Counted from the stretch's first letter, positions 1 through 8,109 are shown. The stretch is DNA of 23,575 nt from Clostridia bacterium (GCA_900769795.1 CAAGHZ010000073.1:1-23575); one strand, 5' to 3'. Notes: a model not told the origin generated them from the sequence alone. Numbers and translations are program-made.

Positions 1-2
1 CT

Positions 3-1937
3 GAAGCGGGTGAATATGCTATTTCAGGAACATTGGACCCTGCCAACACAAAGCACAAAGGGGCTGGTGGTAATGTAAGCGTTGCTGACCAGTTCACAGT
101 TGTTGCAGGTGCAGTTGTTGTATCAGAAGAACAGTGGGTTAACGAAATCGTAGATTCAACTGCTACAGTTGAGTACGCTGCAGTTGCTCCTGCCGCTCCT
201 ACAACAGTTACAGGCGCCGGCCAGACTTCATCAGGTTCTGCTCTTGATCCTGCTCCTACATTCGAAGTAGCTGCTTGGACAGGCGAAGTTGATACAACTC
301 CCGAGACACTTGGTGCACAGACACTTACAACTACAATAGCTGCTCCTGCAGAAGGCCTCGTTAAGTTTAAGAACGCTGACTATTCAGCAGCAGTTACTGA
401 ACTTACAGCTAAGTACATCGTTACAATAACTAAGACAGACGACTTCACAGTTGCTCCTATAGCTGTAAATGTTAACCTTGTTGAAGCAGGCGAAACTCTT
501 ACAGAGGCTAGCGCAATCGCAGCTTTGACCGACATTACCACAACAACAGTTACTGCTGGTGGAGAAACAGCAGTTTGTGATGCAACTCTTGACTGGGCAT
601 CTGCCACAATCACAGATGGCACAAGTCTTGCTCTTGCTACACTTGATGACACTGTAGAACTTACAGTTCCTCTCACAGGTACAACAGATTACTATGAACT
701 CGCAGGTAAGAGTGCAATTGTTACATTTACTGTAGTTCCTGCAGAAATCGCTGGATGCTCAGTTACAGTAAGCAGCAAAAGAGCATCAGTTGCTCCTGTT
801 GTTACAGTAACAATGCCGGCTGCTTCTCTTGAAGTAGTTGACGAAGCATTCGCAGGTGACTTTGTTCTTGCAATAACAGCTGATGGCAAGGTATACACAG
901 AGACAATTGCTGCAGCTGATGCAACAATCACAGTTGATGGCGAAACTGCAAAGGTTGCATTCCAGGCAGCTGAAGCATACAAGAACATGAAAGAGGGAGA
1001 TGCTTCTCTCGGTCTTGATTCTGTAGGTGCAACATTCACTGTTGGCGTAGAATACAATGGCGCTGCTCTTCTCTTTGATGATGCAGACTTCGAAATCGTT
1101 GCAGGTCAGAGCAGCACATCAGGCGGAAACCTTCCTGCCGGTTCAGTAGCTCCTGAGCAGCCAGTAGATCCAGAGGTTCCTGTTGATCCTGAACAGCCAG
1201 TAGATCCAGAGGTTCCTGTTGATCCTGATGTTCCTGCAGTTCCTGGTCCATTTGAAGATGTACCCGGTGACTTCTGGGCAGCTGATTACATCACTGTTCT
1301 TAAGGAAGCAGGTATCATCGGTGGCGTAAGTGCTACAGAATTTGCTCCTGATGCATACATCACAAGAGCTGAATATGCTAAGATGGTTGCAAACGTATTT
1401 GGTCTTGAAGCTACTGAGGCAGAGTCAGCATTTGTTGACTGTCCTGCTGATGCTTGGTTCACACCATACGTTGCAGCTTGTACAGAGGCTGGTTACATCC
1501 TCGGTGTAAGCGAGACAGAGTTTGCTCCTGAAGCACTCATCACTCGTGAACAGGCTTGTGCAATCCTTGGTCGTGCACTCAATGCAACAAGCGAAGCTGA
1601 ACTCGCATTTGCAGACGCTGCAGATGTTGACGATTACGCTAAGGGCTACGTTGCAGCTCTCGTTGAGATGGGTCTTGTAAACGGCTACGCTGATGGCACA
1701 TTTGCTCCTGACAACAACATTACAAGAGCTGAAGCTGCTAAGATCATCGCTGGTGCTTTCGCATCACTTGGTGACGAAGTAGTTGAAGAAGAAGTTGTTG
1801 AAGAAGAGGCAATTGAAGAGGTTGTTGAAGAAGAGGCAACTGAAGAAGTAGTTGAGGAAGAAGCTACTGAAGAAGCTATCGAAGAGACAACAGAAGAAGT
1901 TGTTGAAGAGGAAGCTACTGAAGAAGCAGCTGAATAA
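3..1937 (+). CDS. SLH-domain surface (S-layer-like) protein, C-terminal part; 5' end outside window
   Basis: The frame is open from the first base of the window to TAA at 1935-1937, so the true start and signal peptide lie upstream; the TTG at 33 is only an internal codon. About 375 visible residues are Ala/Thr/Val-rich with few charged side chains, as in beta-rich extracellular domains. A Pro-rich linker (about 1150-1245) follows, then three SLH domains at roughly 1245-1400, 1425-1585 and 1605-1765. Each has the family pattern of an aromatic/Asp opening, a central GIIGG/GYILG/GLVNG turn and a closing TRAE, TREQ or TRAE. SLH domains bind pyruvylated secondary cell-wall polymer, so this protein is probably displayed on the cell surface. 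A 52-residue Glu-rich tail ends the protein, which is unusual after SLH domains. Codon choice (AAG, ACA, GCT, CTT) is strongly biased, which suggests high expression. The function of the N-terminal part is unknown. Confidence 0.9.
   Translation, partial: EAGEYAISGTLDPANTKHKGAGGNVSVADQFTVVAGAVVVSEEQWVNEIVDSTATVEYAAVAPAAPTTVTGAGQTSSGSALDPAPTFEVAAWTGEVDTTPETLGAQTLTTTIAAPAEGLVKFKNADYSAAVTELTAKYIVTITKTDDFTVAPIAVNVNLVEAGETLTEASAIAALTDITTTTVTAGGETAVCDATLDWASATITDGTSLALATLDDTVELTVPLTGTTDYYELAGKSAIVTFTVVPAEIAGCSVTVSSKRASVAPVVTVTMPAASLEVVDEAFAGDFVLAITADGKVYTETIAAADATITVDGETAKVAFQAAEAYKNMKEGDASLGLDSVGATFTVGVEYNGAALLFDDADFEIVAGQSSTSGGNLPAGSVAPEQPVDPEVPVDPEQPVDPEVPVDPDVPAVPGPFEDVPGDFWAADYITVLKEAGIIGGVSATEFAPDAYITRAEYAKMVANVFGLEATEAESAFVDCPADAWFTPYVAACTEAGYILGVSETEFAPEALITREQACAILGRALNATSEAELAFADAADVDDYAKGYVAALVEMGLVNGYADGTFAPDNNITRAEAAKIIAGAFASLGDEVVEEEVVEEEAIEEVVEEEATEEVVEEEATEEAIEETTEEVVEEEATEEAAE
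1155..1226 (+). repeat. Two 36-bp direct repeats encoding a Pro-rich linker
   Basis: Two adjacent 36-bp units (1155-1190 and 1191-1226) differ at one base (GAG versus GAA). Each encodes the 12-residue unit EQPVDPEVPVDP. They form the flexible linker between the beta-rich part of the surface protein and its SLH domains. Near-identity at the DNA level suggests recent duplication or ongoing slippage. Confidence 0.9.
1779..1934 (+). repeat. Low-complexity repeat encoding a Glu-rich C-terminal tail
   Basis: Fifty-two codons at the end of the SLH protein encode 28 Glu residues interleaved with Val, Ala and Thr. The approximate repeating unit is VVEEEATEE. At the DNA level it is a run of GAA/GAG codons broken by GTT, GCT, GCA and ACT. 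The tail follows the third SLH domain directly. Its net charge is strongly negative; a role in cation binding or spacing is possible but not shown. Confidence 0.85.
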
Positions 1938-1953
1938 TCAAACTGTTTTATAC

Positions 1954-1986
1954 AAAGCGGACTTGCAAATGCAAGTCCGCTTTTTT
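1954..1986 (+). terminator. Intrinsic terminator of the SLH protein gene
   Basis: A 13-bp perfect stem (1954-1966 with 1971-1983) closes over an AAAT loop and runs into six to seven T residues. It begins 17 bases after the stop codon. The symmetrical A-run on the left arm means it could also stop transcription from the other strand, although no minus-strand gene lies nearby. Confidence 0.92.
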
Positions 1987-2011
1987 GTGTTGCAGGGTTT
2001 AAGTGAATAAA

Positions 2012-2141
2012 GCCTCGTCCTTGTGTAAAGGGAGGGGGGACCACGTGATAAGTGGTGGAGGGATAAAAAGAGGGTTTTTATCGAATTTAAAAAGAATCCC
2101 CCAGTCTGCTTTGCAGACAGCCCCCTTTAGGCAAGGGAGGC
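2012..2141. repeat. Nested inverted-repeat element (MITE/REP-like)
   Basis: The outer arms pair with small bulges: GCCTC (2012-2016) with GAGGC (2137-2141), CCTTG (2019-2023) with CAAGG (2132-2136), TAAAG (2026-2030) with CTTTA (2125-2129), then G-run with C-run. Inside are further hairpins: CCAC (2041-2044) with GTGG (2052-2055), GATAAAAA (2062-2069) with TTTTTATC (2075-2082), or alternatively GGGAT with ATCCC, and GTCTGC (2104-2109) with GCAGAC (2113-2118). I recognise this architecture from abundant short repeats in gut Oscillospiraceae genomes. No transposase is visible. A short reading frame across it (2003-2185) appears to be an artefact. Confidence 0.75.
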
Positions 2142-2262
2142 TACCTCATATCCTTTTTAAAAAAGGATGCAAAAATAAAAAATAGCTATATTTTTTAGCT
2201 TAAAAAAAGGAAATCGCAAATATGTGTCGAATTATAAAAGGATAGGATAAAACAGAATTATT

Positions 2263-2268
2263 TATAAT
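2263..2268 (+). promoter_or_regulatory. Possible -10 box for gyrA
   Basis: A perfect TATAAT lies 25 bases before the chosen gyrA ATG. Transcription would start near 2275 and keep the AAGGAGG ribosome site at 2279-2285 in the leader. The expected -35 position (about 2240-2245) reads GGATAG, which is a poor match, so this is tentative. Confidence 0.35.
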
Positions 2269-2292
2269 TTTGACAGATAAGGAGGCTTGTTT

Positions 2293-4788
2293 ATGCCAAA
2301 TGAAATTTTTGATGAATCAAAATTAAGAATTGTTCCTGTTGAACTCAACAGTGAGATGAAAAAGTCCTACATAGATTATGCTATGTCGGTTATTGTTGGC
2401 CGTGCTCTGCCTGATGTCAGAGACGGTTTAAAGCCTGTACACAGACGAATTCTCTATGCAATGTACGAGGACGGATTTACACCGGATAAGGAACATCGTA
2501 AATGTGCGACCACAGTCGGTAATGTGCTTGGTAGATATCATCCGCATGGTGATGCGTCGGTTTATGATGCTCTTGTACGTATGGCACAGGATTTCTCTAT
2601 GCGCTATCCTACGGTAGATGGTCACGGAAACTTCGGTTCAATCGATGGTGACCCTCCTGCTGCTTATCGTTATACCGAGTCCAGAATGTCAAAACTGTCA
2701 CTGAGCATGCTGACTGATATCGAAAAAGACACGGTTGACTTTATGCCAAACTTTGACGATACAAGGAAAGAGCCTGTTGTTTTACCGTCGCGTATACCGC
2801 ACCTTTTGGTAAACGGCTCAAACGGTATTGCCGTTGGTATGGCAACCAATATTCCGCCGCACAACCTTAAAGAGGTTATTGATGGTATTGTTGCGCTTAT
2901 TGATAATCCGGATATTACTATTGATGAACTTATGGAATACATCCCTGCTCCTGATTTCCCAACAGGTGGACTTATTATGGGGGTATCAGGAATCCGCTCT
3001 GCATATCACACAGGCAGAGGAAAGTTAAGAGTTCGCGCAAGAGCCGAGGTGCAGGAATGGAAGGATAATCGACAGCGCATAGTTATTACAGAGATTCCTT
3101 ATATGGTTAACAAGGCAAGACTTATTGAAAAAATTGCAGAACTTGTCCATGATAAGAGAATTGACGGTATCTCTGACCTTCGCGATGAGTCTGACCGCGA
3201 TGGTATGAGAATTGTTGTAGAGTTAAAGCGTGATGCAAACGGACAGATTGTTCTAAATCAGCTTTACAAGTATACTCAACTTGAGGATACCTTCAGCGTT
3301 ATTATGCTTGCTCTTGTTAACCAGACTGATCCAAAGGTTCTTAACCTTAAAGAGGTTCTTGTTAACTATGTTGATTTCCAGAAAGACGTAATTGTCAGAA
3401 GAACTCGTTTTGACAAGAAGAAGGCAGAGGCCAGAGTCCATATTTTAGAGGGTTTAAAGGTTGCTCTTGACAATATTGATGAGGTAATAAATCTTATCCG
3501 CAGCAGTTATAATGATGCAAAAGAAAAGTTGATGTCTCGCTTTGAACTCACAGATATTCAGGCACAGGCTATACTTGATATGCGTCTTGCACGACTTGCC
3601 GGTATGGAACGCGAGAAAATTGAGGGAGAGTATAATGAACTTATGAAGCTCATTGCTCATCTTGATGATGTCCTCAATAATGAGAGCATGGTGCTTGATA
3701 TTATTAAGGAAGAACTCAGTGAAGTTGCTGCAAAATACGGTGACTCAAGAAGAACAAGCGTTGAGCCTGTTGCTGATGATATTGATATTGAAGACCTGAT
3801 TGAAGAGGAAGACAACGTAGTCACGCTTACTCATCAAGGCTATGTTAAGCGTCTTGCGGTTGACACCTATAAGAGTCAGAAACGTGGCGGTAAGGGCATA
3901 ATAGGTCTGCAGACCAAGGAAGAAGACTTTGTTCGTACAATGTTTATATCATCTACTCATGCGCATATTCTCTTCTTTACCAATAAGGGAAGAATGTACA
4001 GAAGAAAGGCGTATGAGATTCCGGAGGCAGGCAGACAGGCAAAGGGTACGCCTATTATAAACCTTCTTGCGCTTGAGCAGGACGAGAGAATTTCTGCGGT
4101 TATTCCGGTTAGAGAGTATGAAGATGGCAAGAGCCTTATTATGTGTACCAAAGCCGGTGTAATCAAGAAGACAGACCTTTTAGAGTATGAGAACGCGCCA
4201 AAAGCAGGTAAGATTGCTATTCGTCTTGACGAAGGTGATGAACTTATCGGCGTAAATATGACAGATGGCGAGAGCGATATATTCGTAGGCTCACACCTTG
4301 GTAAGATTATTCGTTTCAGCGAAGAAGATGTCCGCAATATGGGCAGAGTTTCCCGTGGTGTGCGTGCAATGAAACTTACAGACGATGATTATATCGTTGG
4401 TATGTGTATAGCATCTGAGGGCGCAAAACTTCTTACCGTAAGTGAAAACGGATATGGTAAGAGGACAGAACTTGATGAATACAAGTGTCAGAGCAGAGGC
4501 GGTAAGGGTATGATGACATATCGTATCACCGAAGAAACCGGCGCCGTTGCGGGAATGCAGATTGTATCTTCTGAGGATGATATTATTCTTATCACATCAG
4601 AGGGCGTAATAATCCGTATGGATTCTGATGAAATCAGCACCTATGGCAGAGTTACAAAGGGCGTACGCCTTATGAGACTTGGTGAGGATGTTAAGATTGT
4701 TACTGTTGCGACAGCAAAGAAAGAAAATGACGAAGACGTAGAGGCAGAAGAGACAACCGCCCAAACTCAGGAGACAAGCGAGGAATAA
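2293..4788 (+). CDS. gyrA: DNA gyrase subunit A
   Basis: Breakage-reunion subunit of the A2B2 type II topoisomerase that introduces negative supercoils. The ATG at 2293 is chosen over the in-frame TTG at 2287 because AAGGAGG at 2279-2285 sits 7 bases before it, giving 831 residues, normal for GyrA. The N-terminus has the SYIDYAMSVIVGRALPDVRD motif. The catalytic tyrosine is Tyr127 in RYTESR. The quinolone-resistance region reads HPHGDASVYD, with Ala88 at the position of E. coli Ser83 and Asp92 at that of Asp87. The GyrA box, QKRGGKG (529-535), in the C-terminal beta-pinwheel separates it from ParC. An acidic tail of about 20 residues ends the protein. No gyrB is in the window. It probably starts the gyrA-ttcA-galU transcription unit. 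Confidence 0.97.
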   Translation: MPNEIFDESKLRIVPVELNSEMKKSYIDYAMSVIVGRALPDVRDGLKPVHRRILYAMYEDGFTPDKEHRKCATTVGNVLGRYHPHGDASVYDALVRMAQDFSMRYPTVDGHGNFGSIDGDPPAAYRYTESRMSKLSLSMLTDIEKDTVDFMPNFDDTRKEPVVLPSRIPHLLVNGSNGIAVGMATNIPPHNLKEVIDGIVALIDNPDITIDELMEYIPAPDFPTGGLIMGVSGIRSAYHTGRGKLRVRARAEVQEWKDNRQRIVITEIPYMVNKARLIEKIAELVHDKRIDGISDLRDESDRDGMRIVVELKRDANGQIVLNQLYKYTQLEDTFSVIMLALVNQTDPKVLNLKEVLVNYVDFQKDVIVRRTRFDKKKAEARVHILEGLKVALDNIDEVINLIRSSYNDAKEKLMSRFELTDIQAQAILDMRLARLAGMEREKIEGEYNELMKLIAHLDDVLNNESMVLDIIKEELSEVAAKYGDSRRTSVEPVADDIDIEDLIEEEDNVVTLTHQGYVKRLAVDTYKSQKRGGKGIIGLQTKEEDFVRTMFISSTHAHILFFTNKGRMYRRKAYEIPEAGRQAKGTPIINLLALEQDERISAVIPVREYEDGKSLIMCTKAGVIKKTDLLEYENAPKAGKIAIRLDEGDELIGVNMTDGESDIFVGSHLGKIIRFSEEDVRNMGRVSRGVRAMKLTDDDYIVGMCIASEGAKLLTVSENGYGKRTELDEYKCQSRGGKGMMTYRITEETGAVAGMQIVSSEDDIILITSEGVIIRMDSDEISTYGRVTKGVRLMRLGEDVKIVTVATAKKENDEDVEAEETTAQTQETSEE

Positions 4789-4806
4789 TCGGAAGGATAA
4801 CTGAAA

Positions 4807-5526
4807 ATGCAAAAGTTATTGAGTAAAATTCGCCGTGCAGTAGATGATTATAATATGATTTCAGAGGGTGACAGAATTGCCGTCGGTGTATCCGGCGGCA
4901 AAGACAGCCTCACTCTTCTTTGTGGTCTTGCGGCACTGCGCAGATTTTATCCCAAAAAGTTTGATCTTATTGCGGTATCTCTTGATATGGGGTTTGCCGG
5001 AGTCAATTTTGCAGGGGTCAGAGAACTTTGCGAGAGGCTTAATGTAGAATACGTTGTCAAGAAGACTGATATTGCAGAGATAATATTTGATGTAAGACAA
5101 GAGAAAAACCCATGTTCTCTGTGCGCAAAGATGCGCAGAGGCGGAGTTAATGACCTTGCTGCTTCGCTTGGATGTAACAAGGTTGCACTTGGTCATCATA
5201 ATGAAGATGTTTTAGAGACCTTCTTTCTCTCTCTGTTTTATGAGGGGCGCCTTGGGTGTTTCTCGCCTGTTACATATCTTTCAAGGCGTGACATTTATGT
5301 TATAAGACCTATGATATATCTTCCTGAGGGAGAGATAAAAGGATTTACAAAGAGAGAAAATTTGCCTATTGTTCACAATCCGTGTCCTATGGACGGCAAA
5401 TCAAAGCGTCAGGATATGAAGGACTTCATAAACGAGAAAATGAAAACGGATAAGTTCTTTAAAACAAAAACCATGCATGCAATACAGACAGGACTTCCTA
5501 ACTGGAAAAAGGAGAATGAATTATGA
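4807..5526 (+). CDS. ttcA: TtcA-family tRNA 2-thiolation protein (PP-loop ATPase)
   Basis: A 239-residue cytoplasmic PP-loop enzyme. The family adenylates a tRNA base and inserts sulfur; TtcA makes 2-thiocytidine-32 with a [4Fe-4S] cluster. The PP-loop SGGKDS is at residues 29-34. Cys103 and Cys106 (CSLC, followed by the typical RRG) and Cys193 (NPCP) match the three cluster-ligating cysteines. GHHNEDVLET corresponds to the family GHHxDD-type motif. The ATG at 4807 is preceded by GGAAGGA at 4791-4797. It lies 18 bases after gyrA and overlaps galU by ATGA, so the genes are probably translationally coupled. The exact tRNA target in Firmicute members is less certain than in Proteobacteria. Confidence 0.85.
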   Translation: MQKLLSKIRRAVDDYNMISEGDRIAVGVSGGKDSLTLLCGLAALRRFYPKKFDLIAVSLDMGFAGVNFAGVRELCERLNVEYVVKKTDIAEIIFDVRQEKNPCSLCAKMRRGGVNDLAASLGCNKVALGHHNEDVLETFFLSLFYEGRLGCFSPVTYLSRRDIYVIRPMIYLPEGEIKGFTKRENLPIVHNPCPMDGKSKRQDMKDFINEKMKTDKFFKTKTMHAIQTGLPNWKKENEL

Positions 5527-6392
5527 AAAAAGTAAGAAAAGCGGTTATACCGGCGGCAGGTTGGGGAACAAGATTCTTGCCTGCCACAAAATCAACTCCA
5601 AAGGAAATGCTTCCTATTGTTGATACGCCGACGATTCAGTATATTGTAGAAGAAGCGGTTAAGTCAGGAATTGAAGAGATTTGTATTATTACAAGCCCTC
5701 ATAAAAAAATACTTGAAGACCATTTTGACCGTTCCCTTGAACTTGAACATCTCTTAGAGAAAGACGGCAAGATGGAACTTTATAATCAGGTAAGACATAT
5801 AGGTGAACTTACAAGAGTTGTATCTATAAGGCAAAAGGAGGCTCTTGGCCTCGGCCACGCGGTGGCTTGTGCAAAAGCCTTTGTGGGTGATGAGCCTTTT
5901 GCGGTGCTTCTTGGTGATGATGTGGTATATAACGACGAAAGACCTTGCATAGGTCAGCTTATAGATGTATACAATCAGTATGGCAAATCTGTTCTGGGTG
6001 TACAGACTGTTGCACCTGAAAATATTCACAAATACGGATGCGTAGATGGTGAGCAGGTAGGGGACAGAACATACACTGTAAATGGTATGGTTGAAAAGCC
6101 AAAGAGAGAAGAGGCACCAAGCAATGTCGCTGTTCTTGGCAGATATGTTATAACTCCTGAAATTTTTGACCATCTTGCAAAGACAAAGCCGGGAGCCGGT
6201 GGCGAGATTCAGTTAACCGACGCCCTCTGCACTCTTGCAAAGGAGCAGGGCATGTATGCCTATGACTTTGAAGGTCGCAGATATGATGTTGGTGACAAGC
6301 AGGGATTCCTTCAGGCAACTGTTGAGTATGCACTTCGCAGAGATGACCTGAAAGATGAATTCTTAGAATACTTAAAAGGAATAATTAAATAA
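5523..6392 (+). CDS. galU: UTP-glucose-1-phosphate uridylyltransferase
   Basis: Makes UDP-glucose from UTP and glucose-1-phosphate, the activated sugar for surface polysaccharides, glycolipids and galactose metabolism. The 289-residue length fits the family. The nucleotide-binding signature runs AAGWGTRFLPATKSTPKEML near residues 11-30. Other family blocks are QKEALGLGHAV, LLGDD, GMVEKPKR and GEIQLTDA. The ATG overlaps the ttcA stop by four bases and has GGAG at 5511-5514, 8 bases upstream. It is the last gene of the gyrA unit. The window also contains a polysaccharide polymerase and a glycosyltransferase that could draw on UDP-glucose-derived precursors, but that link is inferred. Confidence 0.96.
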   Translation: MKKVRKAVIPAAGWGTRFLPATKSTPKEMLPIVDTPTIQYIVEEAVKSGIEEICIITSPHKKILEDHFDRSLELEHLLEKDGKMELYNQVRHIGELTRVVSIRQKEALGLGHAVACAKAFVGDEPFAVLLGDDVVYNDERPCIGQLIDVYNQYGKSVLGVQTVAPENIHKYGCVDGEQVGDRTYTVNGMVEKPKREEAPSNVAVLGRYVITPEIFDHLAKTKPGAGGEIQLTDALCTLAKEQGMYAYDFEGRRYDVGDKQGFLQATVEYALRRDDLKDEFLEYLKGIIK

Positions 6393-6395
6393 TAT

Positions 6396-6434
6396 AAAAG
6401 ACCTATATCTTATTTAAGATATAGGTCTTTTTAT
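6396..6434. terminator. Bidirectional terminator between galU and the ribulokinase gene
   Basis: A 17-bp perfect stem (6396-6412 with 6415-6431) closes over a very small loop. A-runs and T-runs flank both sides, so it can end rightward galU transcription and leftward ribulokinase transcription. It sits 3 bases after the galU stop and 3 bases beyond the ribulokinase stop, so the two convergent genes share it. Confidence 0.93.
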
Positions 6435-8060
6435 TTAAAGCGATTTTAAAATATCGTTTGATCCCTTTGCAAAATATTCACTGATTTTGCAAAACTCTGC
6501 ATACAGTCTTTGGTATATCTTGTGATTATTCATATCGGGTTTGTAAATTTTCTCATCAGCACCGAGTATATTTTCTGCAGCTTCCTTTATGGTGCTATAG
6601 TAACCGCCCGAAACTGAGGCAAATAATGCGCAACCAAGGGCGCCTGACTGTTGGTTAAGGGGTACAATTATTTCGCTACCGAGTACATCGGCATAAATCT
6701 GCAACAGTAAGTCGTTTTTCTGTGATATTCCGCCTGCTGCGTATATTTTTTTGATAGGCACGCCGTATTCTCTGTAAAGGTCTACAATTCTTTTTGTGCC
6801 ATAGGCGGTTGCCTCTATCAGTGCACGATAAATCTCCTCTGTCTTGGTTTGCAGAGTCAGCCCGAAAATCGCACCCGTCAGGTCATAATCGGCATAAGGG
6901 GTGCGGTTGCCGTTCCACCAATCAAGGGCAAGAAGTTTTGATTCGCCGGCTTTTAGAACAGATGCTCTGCTCTCAAGATATTCAAAAATGCTTACTCCCA
7001 TGTTACCGGCATCTTGCTCGTATTTTGCAGGAACGCAATTTTTTACAAACCAATCAAAACTATCGCCTACACATGCCTGACCTGCTTCGTAGGCAACAAA
7101 TCCGGGGATGATTCCGTCGTCAACTCTTCCGCAGATACCGGGAACATCTTTTGATTTCTTACTCATAACAATGTGGCAGGTTGATGTTCCGATTATCAGC
7201 ATAAGTTTGTCATCATCTACGATTCCGGCGGCAGGAAGTGCCGCGTGTGCATCAATTATCGGCACAGAAACAGTAGTGTTGCAGGAGAGCCCTGTGAGAG
7301 CAGCGGCACTTTCGCAAACCTTGCCTGCACATGTGCCGGTTGGGAGAACGTCGCCGGAGAGTTTGTTTAGGACGGTTTCTCCAAAATTATTGTCAAGTTT
7401 CTTTAAAAAGTCTTTTGACGGAAACCCATCTTTTTTGTTCCACATACCTTTATAGCCTGCCATACAACTACTGCGGACAAGTTTGCCTGTAAGAAAGAAT
7501 GTGAGCCAGTCTGCAGCTTCAACAAAGTTTGCGGCGCTTTCGTAAACCTCGGGTGCTTTGTTGTAGGTTTCGAGAATTTTAGGAAAAAGCCATTCTGAAG
7601 AAACCTTGCCGCCGTATGTGTCAAGCCATTTCTCGCCTGAATCCTTGGCGACCTTTGTTATAAGTTCGGCTTCGGCGCTTGCGGCGTGATGCTTCCATAA
7701 TTTTGCGTATGCATAGGGTGTGGACTTGAATCTGTCATCAAAACACAGGGGAGTTCCGTTTTTGTCGATTGGCAGCATAGTGCAGGCAGTAAAATCTATT
7801 CCTATGCCGACGATGTCGCAGGGGGCGACATTGCCTTTTTTTATAATCTCTGATATTGTATAGCACAGAGCATCGATATAGTCCTGAGGGTGTTGAAGCG
7901 CAACGTTGTCGCCAAGAGGTGTGCCGCAGGGGAGTTCTCTGTCCATAACCCCGTGGGGATATTTAAATTCAGAAACTGCGACCTCGTTGCCGTCGGGCAG
8001 GCTGACCAAAAGTGCCCTTGCGGACAGAGTGCCGTAGTCTATACCGATTGAGTATTTCAT
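6435..8060 (-). CDS. araB: Ribulokinase (FGGY carbohydrate kinase)
   Basis: Phosphorylates L-ribulose to L-ribulose-5-phosphate in L-arabinose catabolism. The 541-residue length fits ribulokinases, which are longer than xylulokinases. The N-terminal phosphate-binding segment is GIDYGTLSARALLV. HPQDYIDAL, GIGIDFTACTMLP, FDDRFKSTPYAYAKLWKHH and SSEWLFPK are ribulokinase-specific blocks. IIDAHAALPAAG and GTSTCH belong to the ATPase fold, and AAGGISQKNDLLLQIYADVL is the C-terminal FGGY signature region. The start ATG (8058-8060) has AAGGAG 6 bases upstream on the minus strand. It stands alone, between a shared terminator and its own promoter, with no araA, araD or sugar transporter beside it. Substrate specificity is inferred from family motifs. 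Confidence 0.9.
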   Translation of the reverse strand: MKYSIGIDYGTLSARALLVSLPDGNEVAVSEFKYPHGVMDRELPCGTPLGDNVALQHPQDYIDALCYTISEIIKKGNVAPCDIVGIGIDFTACTMLPIDKNGTPLCFDDRFKSTPYAYAKLWKHHAASAEAELITKVAKDSGEKWLDTYGGKVSSEWLFPKILETYNKAPEVYESAANFVEAADWLTFFLTGKLVRSSCMAGYKGMWNKKDGFPSKDFLKKLDNNFGETVLNKLSGDVLPTGTCAGKVCESAAALTGLSCNTTVSVPIIDAHAALPAAGIVDDDKLMLIIGTSTCHIVMSKKSKDVPGICGRVDDGIIPGFVAYEAGQACVGDSFDWFVKNCVPAKYEQDAGNMGVSIFEYLESRASVLKAGESKLLALDWWNGNRTPYADYDLTGAIFGLTLQTKTEEIYRALIEATAYGTKRIVDLYREYGVPIKKIYAAGGISQKNDLLLQIYADVLGSEIIVPLNQQSGALGCALFASVSGGYYSTIKEAAENILGADEKIYKPDMNNHKIYQRLYAEFCKISEYFAKGSNDILKSL

Positions 8061-8109
8061 AGTTTTCTCCTTAATTTTTCACTATTCGTTGGGTTTGCCT
8101 TGCGAACTC

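Larger units (their letters stand above)
1987..2292. other. Gene-free gap between the SLH protein gene and gyrA
   Basis: About 300 bases without a credible gene. They contain the nested inverted repeat (2012-2141), a 9-bp A/T-rich palindrome at 2150-2168 (ATCCTTTTT/AAAAAGGAT) that could act as a weak terminator, and an AT-rich stretch that leads into gyrA. A TATAAT hexamer at 2263-2268 is well placed for a short gyrA leader, but I see no convincing -35 box 16-18 bases upstream. A TTGACA at 2269-2274 lies too close to the gyrA start to serve it. Confidence 0.6.

Noticed and set aside
380..1057. Long minus-strand open frames inside the SLH protein gene
   Set aside because: They are explained by the biased codon use of the highly repetitive coding strand; no start context or family resemblance.
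2003..2185. A 60-codon reading frame in the gap before gyrA
   Set aside because: It lies across the nested inverted repeat, has no ribosome site and reads as low-quality basic sequence; such frames are common artefacts of this repeat type.
2269..2274. A perfect TTGACA before gyrA as a promoter -35 box
   Set aside because: A matching -10 would fall inside the coding sequence, after the start codon.
2287..2292. TTG start for gyrA six bases upstream
   Set aside because: The AAGGAGG site sits too close to the TTG and is ideally spaced for the ATG at 2293.
4861..5199. Minus-strand open frames antisense to ttcA, and similar ones antisense to galU, ecfA1 and ecfA2
   Set aside because: They overlap strongly supported genes completely, have no ribosome sites, and resemble no family.
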